NCBI RefSeq assembly: GCF_014171575.1
Contig: NZ_CP050453.1
Coordinates: 3,906,001-3,970,000, forward strand
DNA length: 64,000 nucleotides
Origin: Microbacterium sp. Se63.02b
GTDB taxonomy: Bacteria > Actinomycetota > Actinomycetes > Actinomycetales > Microbacteriaceae
Direction of reading: 5' to 3'
The notes under the pieces are model-generated. The model was not told where the DNA came from. It searched no databases and was given only the letters and a program-made list of their open reading frames with translations. Made by a program: the position numbers and the translations under genes. Positions within the stretch are counted from its first letter, which is position 1. Every line of letters starts with the position of its first letter. Below, piece by piece: positions 36,439 to 46,583 of this stretch.

Positions 36439-36909
36439 GTGTTGGCGAAAGCACAACTCGACGAGATCGACCTCGAGCTGCTCGCGGTCCTCACCCGCGA
36501 CGCCGAGATCACGAACAAGGCGCTCGCGCATCGGCTGGGTCTCGCCGACTCGACCTGCGCCCACCGCGTGCGGGCGCTCCGCGAGCGAGGCGTCATCCGC
36601 GACACCCGCATCCGGGTGGACGGTGCCGCCCTCGGCTACCCGTTGCAGGCGATCATCAAGGTGCGCCTGGCGAATCACACCGGCGCGAAGGTCACGGCAC
36701 TGTTCGACGCACTCGCGGGCATCCCACGGGTGCTGCAGGTGTTCCACGTCGCCGGTGTCGACGACTTCCTCGTGCACGTGGCGGTGGAGGACGCGACGGC
36801 GCTCCGCGACATCGTGCTCGAGCACATCACGATCCACCCTGTGGTGCGCGGCACCGAGACCCAGCTGGTGTTCGAGCTTCGCGACGGCACCGGTCTCCTT
36901 CCCGCCTGA
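36439..36909 (+). CDS. Lrp/AsnC family regulator
   Basis: 156 residues from GTG 36439, after AAGGGG. HTH at ITNKALAHRLGLADSTCAHR and a C-terminal RAM effector domain (LQAIIKVRLANHTGAKVTAL, QVFHVAGVDDFLVHV). Such proteins form octamers and sense amino acids. Divergent from the Cys/Met PLP enzyme and therefore likely to control it in response to methionine or a related amino acid. Confidence 0.88.
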   Translation: MLAKAQLDEIDLELLAVLTRDAEITNKALAHRLGLADSTCAHRVRALRERGVIRDTRIRVDGAALGYPLQAIIKVRLANHTGAKVTALFDALAGIPRVLQVFHVAGVDDFLVHVAVEDATALRDIVLEHITIHPVVRGTETQLVFELRDGTGLLPA

Positions 36910-36981
36910 CGCCCGGATGTCACGGCGTCCTCGTCGTGCGCGAAGATGGAATGCACGTCCGCACAGGAGCAGAGGAGCACC

Positions 36982-38691
36982 ATGAGCCGCAGCGCCACCG
37001 CAGCCACCGCGAAGATCCGCGAGATGCGGGACTTCCTCTTCGCGAATGCGACCGACTACGCGGCAGCCCGCGCCGGTTTCTCCTGGCCCGACGTCGACGA
37101 GTTCAACTTCGCGCTGGAGTGGTTCGACGTGGTGGCCGCCGAGGCGCCGGATCGCCCTGCGGTGCAGATCGTCGAGGCCGACCTCAGCCTGCACGCCTGG
37201 ACGTACGGGGAGCTCTCCACCCGGTCCGATCAGGTCGCCGCCTGGCTCACGGGACTCGGCATCCGCCGTGGCGACCACGTGATCGTGATGCTGAACAACA
37301 CCATCGAGCTGTGGGAGGTGATGCTGGCGATCACGAAAGTCGGCGCCGTGTCGATCCCGACCTCCACCCTGCTCTCCTCCTCCGACCTCGAGTACCGCGT
37401 GCAACACGGACGTGCCGGCGCGGTCGTGACGCTCGGAACACTCGCCGACCGCCTCGACGGCATCGACAGCCGCGTCCTGCGCATCGGCGTCGGCGCGGAC
37501 ATCCCTGCCGGATGGGCGCGCTTCCACGACTCGTCCTCCGCGCCGACGGACTTCGAGCCCGACGGCCCGACGCCGGCATCGGACACCGCACTGCTGTACT
37601 TCACCTCGGGAACGACCAACCGTCCCAAGCTCGTGCAGCACACGCACGTCTCGTATCCGATCGGTCATCTGTCCACCATGTGGTGGCTCGGCGTGCGGCC
37701 GGACGACGTGCACCTCAACATCTCGTCCCCCGGCTGGGCCAAGCACGCATGGTCGAGCTTCTACTCGCCGTTCCTCGCCGGGGCCACGGTCTTCGTCTAC
37801 AACTACGACCGCTTCGACGCGAACGCGCTCATGCAGGTCATGGACACCCACCACGTGTCGACGTTCTGCGCGCCGCCGACCGTGTGGCGGATGCTCATCC
37901 AGGCCGACCTCACCAGGCTCGGTCATCCCCCGCGCGAACTCGTCGGCGCGGGCGAGCCCCTGAACCCCGAGGTCATCGACCGCGTGCGCGACGCCTGGGG
38001 CGGCACGATCCGCGACGGGTTCGGGCAGACCGAGATGACCGCCTGCATCGGGAACTCCCCCGGCCAGACCGTCAAGGTCGGATCCATGGGACGACCGCTG
38101 CCCGGCTACCCGGTCGTCCTGCTCGATCCCGTCACCGGAGAAGTGGTCGACGGTGAGGGCGAGATCGCCCTCGACCTCTCGCACCCGCCGCTCGGGCTGA
38201 TGGCCGGGTACTACGACGACCCCGAGAAGACCGCCGAGTCACGTATCGGCGGCTTCCACCACACGGGTGATATCGCGGTGCGCGACGACGACGGATACCT
38301 GACCTATGTCGGACGCTCCGATGACGTGTTCAAGGCCTCCGACTACAAGATCTCGCCGTTCGAGCTCGAGTCGGTGCTGCTGGAGCACGACCTCGTGGTC
38401 GAGGCGGCTGTGATCCCGAGTCCGGACCGCACGCGGCTGGCCGTGCCGAAGGCCTACGTCTGCCTGGCCCCCGCTGCCGGCGCTGCGGAGTCGGACGCGG
38501 CACGCGCCATCTTCGCCTACGCGCACGAGCGACTGTCGTCGCACCTGTGGGTGCGGATCATCGAGTTCGTGCCCGAGCTGCCGAAGACGATCTCCGGCAA
38601 GATCCGTCGTGTCGAACTGCGCGCACGAGAAGCCGCGCGAGTGGACTCCGGTGACGAGTCGGGACAGCACCGCGACCGCGACTACCGCTGA
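36982..38691 (+). CDS. AMP-dependent acyl-CoA synthetase
   Basis: 569 residues from ATG 36982, with a GAGGAGC ribosome site. ANL superfamily, resembling medium-chain acyl-CoA or benzoate ligases. The P-loop reads YFTSGTTNRPKLVQHTH (Asn where Gly is common), the adenylation motif is DGFGQTEMTACIG, and the A8/A10 region is GGFHHTGDIAVRDDDG ... LPKTISGKIRRVELR, with the acetylatable lysine. It activates a carboxylic acid to acyl-AMP then acyl-CoA; the acid is unknown. Confidence 0.88.
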   Translation: MSRSATAATAKIREMRDFLFANATDYAAARAGFSWPDVDEFNFALEWFDVVAAEAPDRPAVQIVEADLSLHAWTYGELSTRSDQVAAWLTGLGIRRGDHVIVMLNNTIELWEVMLAITKVGAVSIPTSTLLSSSDLEYRVQHGRAGAVVTLGTLADRLDGIDSRVLRIGVGADIPAGWARFHDSSSAPTDFEPDGPTPASDTALLYFTSGTTNRPKLVQHTHVSYPIGHLSTMWWLGVRPDDVHLNISSPGWAKHAWSSFYSPFLAGATVFVYNYDRFDANALMQVMDTHHVSTFCAPPTVWRMLIQADLTRLGHPPRELVGAGEPLNPEVIDRVRDAWGGTIRDGFGQTEMTACIGNSPGQTVKVGSMGRPLPGYPVVLLDPVTGEVVDGEGEIALDLSHPPLGLMAGYYDDPEKTAESRIGGFHHTGDIAVRDDDGYLTYVGRSDDVFKASDYKISPFELESVLLEHDLVVEAAVIPSPDRTRLAVPKAYVCLAPAAGAAESDAARAIFAYAHERLSSHLWVRIIEFVPELPKTISGKIRRVELRAREAARVDSGDESGQHRDRDYR

Positions 38692-38695
38692 GCGC

Positions 38696-39100
38696 TCAGG
38701 GCACGATCGCGATCGAGGCGGTCGCCGTGGTCGCTCGCGCGGGCTTGGACACGGCGACGGTCGGCTTCACCGGGGCCGGGAGCGGTTCGTCGGGCGTGCG
38801 CTGCGGGCGCTCGACACCCGACGCGTTCACGAGGGCCCGCACGACGCCGCCGATCGTCAGCATGGCGACGAGCGCCGCGCACGCCAGGATCAACGGCAGC
38901 CACTGCTGAGCGAACGATGCCGTGACGCTCATCAGCGCACCCACGATCCAGAGCCCGACAGCACCGCCCGTGACCGCTCCGGACCCGCGGATGATCGCGA
39001 CCGCCGCGACGATCGCGCAGACGCCGGCGACTGCCGCTCCCACGTATCCGATCGGCACCATCACCGCAGCCAGATCGCTGGCCACTCTCATTGTCGTCAT
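38696..39100 (-). CDS. small membrane protein
   Basis: 134 residues from ATG 39100. Three hydrophobic segments (AAVMVPIGYVGAAVAGVCAI, AVTGGAVGLWIVGALMSVTA, WLPLILACAALVAMLTIGGV) precede a proline-rich polar tail (ERPQRTPDEPLPAPVKPTVA). Family not recognised. The layout has something in common with small pilin-like or TrbC-like membrane proteins, but no conjugation genes are present, so I make no functional call. Confidence 0.55.
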   Translation of the reverse strand: MTTMRVASDLAAVMVPIGYVGAAVAGVCAIVAAVAIIRGSGAVTGGAVGLWIVGALMSVTASFAQQWLPLILACAALVAMLTIGGVVRALVNASGVERPQRTPDEPLPAPVKPTVAVSKPARATTATASIAIVP

Positions 39101-39231
39101 GACGACCCCCGTCAGCGGAAACCCCGCTACCTCGACAGTAGAAGTGTGTCGCGGAAAGGCCATCCGTCTCAAGTCCCATCCGCATCATCCTCGAGACGGA
39201 TATCCGCGCGACGGCGAGCCGCGGGCGGGGC

Positions 39232-40703
39232 TCAGCCGCGGCTCGGCCAGCGCAGACGACGCGGCCGCACGACCCGCACCGGCTGGGTGACCACGGCGTC
39301 GACGACCATGGAGCCGTCTGTCGGCCCGAGGATCGCGATCGCCGAGGTCTCGGTCGCCTCCGCCGGGGCGATGGGCAGCCTGCCGAGTGCCCGGTGCGCG
39401 CGGACGTACGCCGGCACCAGCAGCACGATCGCCCCGACCCACGCGAGCGGGTTGCTGAGGGCCACCCCGTCGAACCCGATCCAGGCGCCCAGCACGATGG
39501 CCGCCCCGACGCGCATGACCAGTTCGATCACACCCGTCACGGTCGGCACGAGCGTGTGGCCAAGGCCCTGGGCGCGCCGCGCAGCACGAAGAGCATGCCG
39601 AGCGCCCAGTAGCCGCATCCGTTGATGATGAGCATCCGGTGCGCCATGTCGACCACGTCGTCCGAGCCGTCGCCGATGAACAGGCGGACCATGGGGGCGC
39701 CGAAAGCGATCAGCAGACCGCCGAGCACCACGCCGGCGCCGACCGACATCCAGGTCGCCTCGACCACACCGCGACGGATGCGATCGGGGCGTCGGCCCCC
39801 GTGGTTCTGCGCCGCGTACATCGAGACCGCGAGGCCGAGCGAAGACAGCAGCGCCACGGCGAGGCTGTCGACGCGGGATCCGGTCGTGTAGGCGGCGACG
39901 GCGTCGGCGCCGAGGGTGTTCAGAGCCACCTGCACCGTGAGCGTTCCGATCGCGATGATCGACGCCTGGAACCCCATGGGCAGCCCGAGACGCAGGTGCT
40001 CGGCGATGTCGGCGCGGCTGACGCGCCAGTCCGCGCGACGCAGGTGCAGCATCGGCAGGCGGCGGCGGACGAACTCCAGGCAGAGCGCGACCGAGACGGC
40101 CTGCGCGATCACCGTCGCCAGCGCTGCACCGGCGACGCCCCATTCGAGGGGACCGACCATCAGCACCACGAGGCCGACGTTGAGTGCACAGGACACGGTG
40201 AGGAAGACGAGCGGCGTCCGGGAGTCGCCGATCGCGCGGATGATCGCCGAGAGGTAGTTGAAGAACATCGTCGCGCTCGCGCCGAGGAAGCTGATCTGCG
40301 TGAAGACCGTCGCCTCCGGCATGAGCTCGGCCGGCGTCTGCAGAAGAGCCAGGATCGGCCCGGCGAGGAGCGGAGCGGCGACCGTCAGGATCACGCTCGT
40401 GATCGCGCTGAGGATCACACCCGTCGCGACGGATCGCCGCACGGCGGCATCGTCGCGGGCACCGAACGCCTGAGCGATCGGGATCGCGAAACCGCTGGTC
40501 AGACCCCAGGCGAATCCCAGCAGCAGGAACAGCAGGCTACCGGTCGCACCGACCGCGGCGAGCGACGTGACGCCGAGGTGTCTGCCGACGACGATCGCGT
40601 CGGCGAACTGGTAGAGCTGCTGCACCACGTTGCCGAGGAGGAGCGGGATGGAGAAGGCAAGGATGACGCGCCACGGGCGGCCCGTGGTGAGGGAGGTGGC
40701 CAT
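39232..40703 (-). CDS. MATE family efflux transporter (frameshifted near 39560)
   Basis: About 490 residues from ATG 40703 (MATSLTTGRPWRVILAFSIP). Twelve predicted helices in two MatE repeats, the first near QLYQFADAIVVGRHLGVTSL and the second near LRLGLPMGFQASIIAIGTLT. It exports cationic drugs or metabolites by Na+ or H+ exchange. The frame changes near 39560, just before the last two helices; length 3n+2 implies one missing base. Confidence 0.88.
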
Positions 40704-40854
40704 GGAGGGAGGCTCGCAGAACTGAGGGGTGGATCGGGGCCGTCCCAGCTTATCGAATCGTTTCGGCGCAGTATGCCGGATCGCGGTTCGAAAGGTCGCG
40801 GACGGACGCAGGTACCGTCGGAGCGACACCGTCGACGACGACCGGAGGAAGCAC

Positions 40855-42321
40855 GTGACGAAGCACCATACCGGCGGGACCGGACGCGACCGCGACGCCA
40901 CGGACGACGGCGAGGGACGGCAGCTGCGGCGAGCGCTGAGCAACCGCCACATCCAGCTGCTCGCGATCGGCGGAGCCATCGGCACCGGCCTGTTCATGGG
41001 CAGCGGGAAGACGATCTCTGTCGCGGGCCCGTCGGTGATCTTCGTCTACATGATCATCGGGTTCATGCTGTTCTTCGTCATGCGGGCGATGGGCGAGCTG
41101 CTGCTGTCGAACCTGAAGTACACGTCGTTCAGCGACTTCGCGAGCGACCTGCTCGGACCGTGGGCAGGATTCTTCACGGGATGGACCTACTGGTTCTGCT
41201 GGGTCGTGACCGGCGTGGCCGACGTGATCGCGATCGCCGGGTATACGGATGCGCTGATCCCCGGCATCCCGCTGTGGATCCCCGGCGTGCTGGTGGTCGT
41301 GATCCTGCTGGCCCTCAACCTGCCGACGGTCGCCGCGTTCGGCGAGATGGAGTTCTGGTTCGCGCTGATCAAGATCGTCGCGATCGTGGCGCTCATCCTC
41401 ACGGGGCTCGTGATGATCTTCACCGGATTCCAGCATGGCGCCGGGACCGCGAGCTTCTCGAACCTGTGGGATCACGGAGGCATGTTCCCGCACGGCTTCC
41501 TGGGTTTCGTCGCCGGATTCCAAATCGCGGTGTTCGCGTTCGTCGGGATCGAGCTCGTCGGCACGGCCGCGGCCGAGACGAAGGATCCGAAGCGCAACCT
41601 CCCCAAGGCCATCAACGCGATCCCGATCCGGGTGCTGCTGTTCTACGTGGGAGCGCTCATCGTGCTGATGTCCGTCACCCCATGGACCGAGTACGTGGCC
41701 GGCGAGAGTCCGTTCATCGCGATGTTCGCCCTCGCCGGACTCGGCATCGCCGCCACCGTCGTGAACCTCGTGGTGCTGACCTCGGCGATGTCGAGCGCGA
41801 ACTCCGGGATTTACTCGACCTCTCGCATGGTCTTCGGCCTGGCTCGGGACGGCGACGCCCCGCGCGTGTTCGCCCGCCTCTCCCGCCGCCGCGTGCCGCA
41901 GAACGCCCTGTTCCTCTCGTGCATCCTGCTGCTGTCCGGCGTGGTGCTGCTCTATGCGGGCAAAGACATCGGCACCGCCTTCGACATGGTCACCACGGTC
42001 TCGGCGCTGTGCTTCATGTTCGTCTGGACGATCTTCCTGTGCAGCTACCTCGTGTACCGGCGCACCCGCAAGGACAAGGTCGCGGCATCGACGTTCCGGA
42101 TGCCGGGCGGCGTGTTCATGGTCTTCGTCGTGTTCGCGTTCTTCGTGTTCATCCTGTGGGCTCTCACGACGCAGCCCGACACGCTGACCGCGCTGCTCGT
42201 GACGCCGATCTGGTTCGTGCTGCTCATCGTGGCGTGGCTGTTCGTCCGCCGGTCGCCGGACCATCTCGCACGCCACGAGGCGCACATCGCCCACCTCCGC
42301 GACGAGTCCGTCGAGGAGTAG
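40855..42321 (+). CDS. amino acid permease (CycA-like)
   Basis: 488 residues from GTG 40855, preceded by GGAGGAAG. APC-superfamily AAT transporter with about 12 helices. The signature is LSNRHIQLLAIGGAIGTGLF, followed by GKTISVAGPSVIFVYMIIG; the first third closely resembles D-serine/D-alanine/glycine permease CycA. Proton-coupled uptake of small neutral amino acids is the likely role. Divergent from the MATE gene. Confidence 0.9.
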   Translation: MTKHHTGGTGRDRDATDDGEGRQLRRALSNRHIQLLAIGGAIGTGLFMGSGKTISVAGPSVIFVYMIIGFMLFFVMRAMGELLLSNLKYTSFSDFASDLLGPWAGFFTGWTYWFCWVVTGVADVIAIAGYTDALIPGIPLWIPGVLVVVILLALNLPTVAAFGEMEFWFALIKIVAIVALILTGLVMIFTGFQHGAGTASFSNLWDHGGMFPHGFLGFVAGFQIAVFAFVGIELVGTAAAETKDPKRNLPKAINAIPIRVLLFYVGALIVLMSVTPWTEYVAGESPFIAMFALAGLGIAATVVNLVVLTSAMSSANSGIYSTSRMVFGLARDGDAPRVFARLSRRRVPQNALFLSCILLLSGVVLLYAGKDIGTAFDMVTTVSALCFMFVWTIFLCSYLVYRRTRKDKVAASTFRMPGGVFMVFVVFAFFVFILWALTTQPDTLTALLVTPIWFVLLIVAWLFVRRSPDHLARHEAHIAHLRDESVEE

Positions 42322-42326
42322 TCCGA

Positions 42327-42770
42327 TCAGGCAAGGACAGAGTCAGCCGGAACGGCAGGCTTCGCGGCGGACAGACGCGTGCGCAGAGCGAGGAACAGCA
42401 GCACCATCCCGGCGCTGAGCAGGATGTGCCCCATGCCCGCGATGCCGGCGATCATCTTCGACGACTCCTGCCCGAGCACCGTGAGGCAGCCGTGCCAGAA
42501 CAGCGTCGCGGAGGTCAGCACGAGTCCGGCGATATAGGTCCAGAAGAACCAGCCGAACAGACGGCTCTCGGAGAGCGCGAAAACCTTCTCGAGCAGCAGC
42601 ACGATCAACAGCACGACGAAGCCCAGCACGAGCAGGTGCGTGTGCACGAGCCCCAACTGCGTGGACTCCCCCTCCGGGAAGCCGTTGATCTTGGTGAACT
42701 CCCGGTAGAAGAGTCCGGAGGCGACGCCCACGAGCATGGAGGCGAACGCGGCGTAGAAGAGTCTGCGCAT
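42327..42770 (-). CDS. DUF2871 membrane protein
   Basis: 147 residues with four membrane segments (LFYAAFASMLVGVASGLFYR, THLLVLGFVVLLIVLLLEKV, WFFWTYIAGLVLTSATLFWH, IAGMGHILLSAGMVLLFLAL). Conserved His residues (VHTHLLVLG, WHGCLTV, GHILL) fit the DUF2871 family, of unknown function. It stands alone at the end of the CycA-like gene, convergent with it. Confidence 0.8.
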   Translation of the reverse strand: MRRLFYAAFASMLVGVASGLFYREFTKINGFPEGESTQLGLVHTHLLVLGFVVLLIVLLLEKVFALSESRLFGWFFWTYIAGLVLTSATLFWHGCLTVLGQESSKMIAGIAGMGHILLSAGMVLLFLALRTRLSAAKPAVPADSVLA

Positions 42771-42884
42771 GGTGGTCCTTTCGAGTCTCTTCCAGCCTCC
42801 GCGCCGTGCGCGCGTCACGGATCCATCGAACGGTTGAGACGCGGCGCCCGCCCCTTGCGCGCCCGACAGGAGATGTGGTGACCT

Positions 42885-43499
42885 GTGGGCATGACCTTCT
42901 TCCCTCCCGACCCCGAGATCCCGGAGCCCGAGGAGAACGAGTCGGAGCGGCAGCCATGGTGGCAGGCCCCCGAGGACGAGTTGCCGGTGCTGCTTCCCGT
43001 CTCGGAGACCTTGGCGGTCAACGACCACCTGGCGTTGGGGCTCATCGGCGTCGCGGTGTACAGCGACGGGGTGGAGTTCCGGCTGGAGGGACGGCTTCGA
43101 CGCGACGGGCTTCCGGCGGCCGAATGGAACGAGCTGTGCGCCGATTTCGTGGGACACGGCCCGATGGGCGGACCGACGAACCCGGACGGCCGCCTGCGCT
43201 TCGGCCTGGTGCTCGGCGACGGCGAGAAGGTCCTCGTGGAGGGCTTCCCGTACTTCGGCGGAGATGCGCCTGCGTCGGACACGACCGCGCACTCCCTCTC
43301 GCGCAACAGCGCGGGCGCGAGCGGCGGAAGCCACAGCTACTCGTCGACCGATCGTCTGTGGCTGTGGCCCCTGCCGCCGGAGGGCCCGATCGAGTTCGTG
43401 ATGCAGTGGCCCGCGCTCGACGTCGATGAGCGGCGCATCGTGCTCGACGGCTCCGCGATGCGCGAACTCGCCACGCGTGTGCAGCGGTTCTGGGACTGA
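42885..43499 (+). CDS. hypothetical soluble protein
   Basis: 204 residues (GTG 42885 or ATG 42891). A proline- and acid-rich start (PPDPEIPEPEENESERQPWW) leads to a beta-rich domain (HLALGLIGVAVYSDGVEFRL, LRFGLVLGDGEKVLVEGFPY) and a C-terminal strand-rich part ending VQRFWD. No membrane segments or catalytic motifs. Family not recognised; beta-rich proteins of this type occur in many Actinobacteria as single genes. Confidence 0.65.
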   Translation: MGMTFFPPDPEIPEPEENESERQPWWQAPEDELPVLLPVSETLAVNDHLALGLIGVAVYSDGVEFRLEGRLRRDGLPAAEWNELCADFVGHGPMGGPTNPDGRLRFGLVLGDGEKVLVEGFPYFGGDAPASDTTAHSLSRNSAGASGGSHSYSSTDRLWLWPLPPEGPIEFVMQWPALDVDERRIVLDGSAMRELATRVQRFWD

Positions 43500-43518
43500 G
43501 CGGGATCCTCGGACCGCG

Positions 43519-44142
43519 TCAGAGCAGTCCGGTGTCGCGGGCGATGGCGATAGCGCGGGCGCGACTGTCGGCGCCGAGCTTCTCGAACACGTGCACGAGG
43601 TGGGTCTTCACAGTCGCCTCTGTGACGAACAGGGTCTTCGCGATCTCGCGGTTCGAGGCTCCGGTGTCGAGCAGCCGCAGCACATCGAGCTCCCGATCGG
43701 TCAGGCGCACCCGTGGCGCGCGCAGGACCTGCACGACGCGTTCACTGAGTTCCGGCGTGAGCACGAGCCCACCCGAGGCCGCCTGTCGGATCGCGCGCAC
43801 GATGTCATCGGGAGCGACGTCTTTCACGAGGTAGCCGGCAGCACCCGCCTCGATCGCCCCGAGGATCTCGGCGTCGCGGTCGAACGTCGTCAGGATGATG
43901 ACGGCCGGTGCCGGGCTGTCCGCTCGCAGCGCAGCGGTCGTCTGCACGCCGTCCATCCCCTCTCCCAGCCGCAGGTCGCAGAGCACGACATCCGGGTGCA
44001 GATGCCGTGCGAGCACCACGGCCTCCTCGCCGGAGGACGCCTCGCCGACCACGTCGATGTCGTCACGACGGTCGAACAGCGAGCGCACACCCGCGCGCAC
44101 GATCGGATGATCGTCGACGAGCAGCACCCGCACGGCGGTCAT
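43519..44142 (-). CDS. NarL/LuxR family response regulator
   Basis: 207 residues from ATG 44142. Receiver domain with phospho-acceptor Asp in HPDVVLCDLRLGEG and acidic pair LLVDDHPIV, conserved Thr (ILTTFDRD) and Lys (YLVKDV); C-terminal LuxR-type HTH (LTDRELDVLRLLDTGASNRE, FVTEATVKTHLVHVF). Partner of the sensor kinase just upstream, with which it is in one continuous frame here. It would switch genes in response to the kinase's signal; targets are unknown. Confidence 0.88.
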   Translation of the reverse strand: MTAVRVLLVDDHPIVRAGVRSLFDRRDDIDVVGEASSGEEAVVLARHLHPDVVLCDLRLGEGMDGVQTTAALRADSPAPAVIILTTFDRDAEILGAIEAGAAGYLVKDVAPDDIVRAIRQAASGGLVLTPELSERVVQVLRAPRVRLTDRELDVLRLLDTGASNREIAKTLFVTEATVKTHLVHVFEKLGADSRARAIAIARDTGLL

Positions 44143-45438
44143 GACACCCCGATAGGGAAGGTGGGCTGAGAGCGCGGTGCCGTCACCGGGTGCGCTCTCG
44201 ACGTCGAGGCCCCCGCCGAGCTCGCGGAGCCGCGCGCGCATCGAACGCAGACCGTAGCCGCCCCCACGGGCGCCCACCCCGCCCCGGGCATCCCAGCGGG
44301 CGGCGTCGAAGCCCACCCCGTCGTCGACGATGTCGAGCCGCACCGCGTCGCCCGCGTCGGCCAAGGTGACCACGACGCGCGACGCGTCGGCGTGGGTACG
44401 GACGTTCGCGAGGGCGGACTGCGCGGTCCGCAGCAGGGCGATCTCCGCGTCGATGCCGAGCGACGGCAGGGCGTCGTCGGCGTGGAGCGTCACCGCGATC
44501 CCGGTCTCGTCGGCGAGGCGTTCGAGCATCCGGGCGAGGGCATCCCCCAGAGCGGTGGACTCGAGCTCCGCGGGCATCAGCGCGTTCACGATGCGCCGTG
44601 CATCGGCGAGACCCTCGGCGGCGAGCGCATCGATCTGTCCCAGGGCACGCGCGCGCTGCGAAGGGTCGTCGGAGGCGAGGGCCGAGCGCGCCAGCATGCC
44701 GATCGATGACAGGCCCTGCGCGACGGTGTCGTGGATGTCACGCGACACCCGCGTGCGTTCCGCGCTGGCGCCGGACTCGCGCTGCGTGCGGGCGAGCTCG
44801 TCCTGCAGCGCCGACATCTCCTCCTGCGTCGCCACGAGCGAGGCGATCAGCTGACGTCGTTCGCGTCCGTCGCGTACGAGCTCCAGATATCCGCGCGAGA
44901 TGCCCAGCGCGAAGACCCCGCCGACGAGAGGACCGATCACGTTCGCATAGCTCGTCGCGCCCGTGTGCACCACGGGTGCTGCGACCACGATGGCGAAGAT
45001 CAACACGCTCAGCGCCACGGCCCACCGCAACGGCATCACGAATCCCGCGAGCAGCCACAGCGGGAACGCGAGCCAGACGAACTCCGGCGACACGACGACG
45101 GCTCCGAGCCAGATGAGGGTCAGTCCGAGCAGCCACCAGGTCGCCAGACGGCGATCCGATGTGCGATCGCCTGTGCGATCGCCTGTGCGATCGCTCACCA
45201 GGAGACCGCCGCCGTACCAGCCGAGGAACACGAGAGAGAGCGAGAGCACCCACGGCAACGGCACCCCGTCGCCCACCGCACGCCAGGCGCCGATCACCAC
45301 CAGCACCACGGTGATGAGGGCCTGACCGATCCGGATCGACCCGACCAGGCTCGCCCAGGTGCGCGCGGGCCGCAGGGGTGGGGGTCGATGGACGGCATGC
45401 TCACATTCTTCCCCCGAACGCGCCGACCGCACCTCCAT
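44143..45438 (-). CDS. sensor histidine kinase (NarX/DesK type)
   Basis: About 430 residues. Four to six membrane segments (about 30-190), then HisKA_3 with the phosphorylated His in SRDIHDTVAQGLSSIGMLAR and an HATPase domain with DIVDDGVGFD and YGLRSMRARLRELGG. The end joins the response regulator ATG without a stop. One extra C in CTTCCCTATCGG would do this: removing it gives HLPIGVS then TGA in an ATGA overlap, which is how such pairs normally end. A 12-bp tandem repeat at 45161-45196 encodes TGDR units. Confidence 0.8.
45161..45196. repeat. three 12-bp tandem units in the kinase gene
   Basis: GTGCGATCGCCT occurs twice (45161-45172, 45173-45184) and a third time with an altered end (45185-45196). 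On the coding strand it encodes a TGDR/TSDR repeat in a loop between two membrane segments. A multiple of three keeps the frame, so copy changes would only alter loop length. Confidence 0.7.
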
Positions 45439-45575
45439 CGTTCGGTCGATCCGATCCGCCGGAGGGGCTCCGAGGAAAGGGGGTACTCACAGACCCCTCC
45501 CTCGCGGCCCCGCTCGCGCGTAACGTCGACCCCACGGCCACCGACCCGTCGGAGGCCACGACGAAAGGACCGCAC

Positions 45576-46562
45576 ATGCATGCACGCACACTCGGACAGG
45601 GCCTTCGAGTCTCGGCCATCGGACTCGGCTGCATGGGCATGTCGCAGAGTTACGGCCCCAACCCCGGAAGCCGTGACGACATGATCGCGGTGCTGCGGTC
45701 GGCGCTCGACCACGGTGTGGACTTCTTCGACACCGCCGAGGTGTACGGACCCTACGTGAACGAGGAACTCGTCGGCGAGGCGCTGGAGCCGATCCGCGAC
45801 CGTGTCGTGCTCGCGACCAAGTTCGGATGGGATATCCAGGACGGGAAGAGCGTCGGTCTGAACAGTCGACCGGATCAGATCAGGCGGGTGGCCGAGGCAT
45901 CGCTGCGCCGGCTGCGCACCGACGTGATCGACCTCTTCTACCAGCACCGCGTCGACCCGGACGTGCCGATCGAGGACGTCGCCGGAACCGTCGGCGACCT
46001 GATCCGCGAGGGCAAGGTCCGCCACTTCGGACTCTCCGAGGCCTCGGCAGACACCATCCGCCGCGCCCACGCCGTGCATCCGGTCACCGCGCTCCAGAGC
46101 GAGTACTCGTTGTGGACCCGCGATCCCGAAGCCGAAGTGCTGCCCGTGCTGGCGGAGCTGGGCATCGGGTTCGTTCCGTTCAGTCCACTCGGCAAGGGAT
46201 TCCTCACCGGCACCGTCGGCCAGGACACGGACTTCACCGCCGGCGACATCCGCGCCACGCTCCCGCGCTTCGCGGCGGACAACCGCGCCGCGAACCAGGC
46301 GCTGGTCGCCCACGTCGCCCGACTCGCCGCGGCGAAAGAGGTCGCTCCGGGGCAGATCGCGCTCGCCTGGCTGCTCGCCCGGCAGCCGTGGATCGTGCCC
46401 ATCCCCGGGACACGGCGCACGGCGCGCATCGCCGAGAACGCCGAAAGCACGAAGGTCGCCCTCTCCGCCGATGAGGTCGCCGACCTCACCGACCTGGCCA
46501 CGCGCATCGGCGTGCGCGGCGAGCGCTACACCCCACAGCACATGGCCTACCTCGATCGGTGA
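45576..46562 (+). CDS. aldo/keto reductase
   Basis: 328 residues from ATG 45576. The AKR (AKR13-like) TIM barrel has catalytic Asp and Tyr in DFFDTAEVYGPYVNEEL, Lys in VLATKFGW and His in YQHRVDPDVP; NADP(H)-binding C-terminus with PIPGTRRTARIAENA. It reduces aldehydes or ketones using NADPH. Divergent from the sensor kinase gene. Confidence 0.92.
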   Translation: MHARTLGQGLRVSAIGLGCMGMSQSYGPNPGSRDDMIAVLRSALDHGVDFFDTAEVYGPYVNEELVGEALEPIRDRVVLATKFGWDIQDGKSVGLNSRPDQIRRVAEASLRRLRTDVIDLFYQHRVDPDVPIEDVAGTVGDLIREGKVRHFGLSEASADTIRRAHAVHPVTALQSEYSLWTRDPEAEVLPVLAELGIGFVPFSPLGKGFLTGTVGQDTDFTAGDIRATLPRFAADNRAANQALVAHVARLAAAKEVAPGQIALAWLLARQPWIVPIPGTRRTARIAENAESTKVALSADEVADLTDLATRIGVRGERYTPQHMAYLDR

Positions 46563-46583
46563 GTCGCGCGACGCGTCGGTATC

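Noticed and set aside
39639..42881. 1080-codon open frame across the MATE and CycA-like genes
   Set aside because: It has no recognisable domain and runs opposite or out of frame to two clear transporters; high GC suppresses stops.
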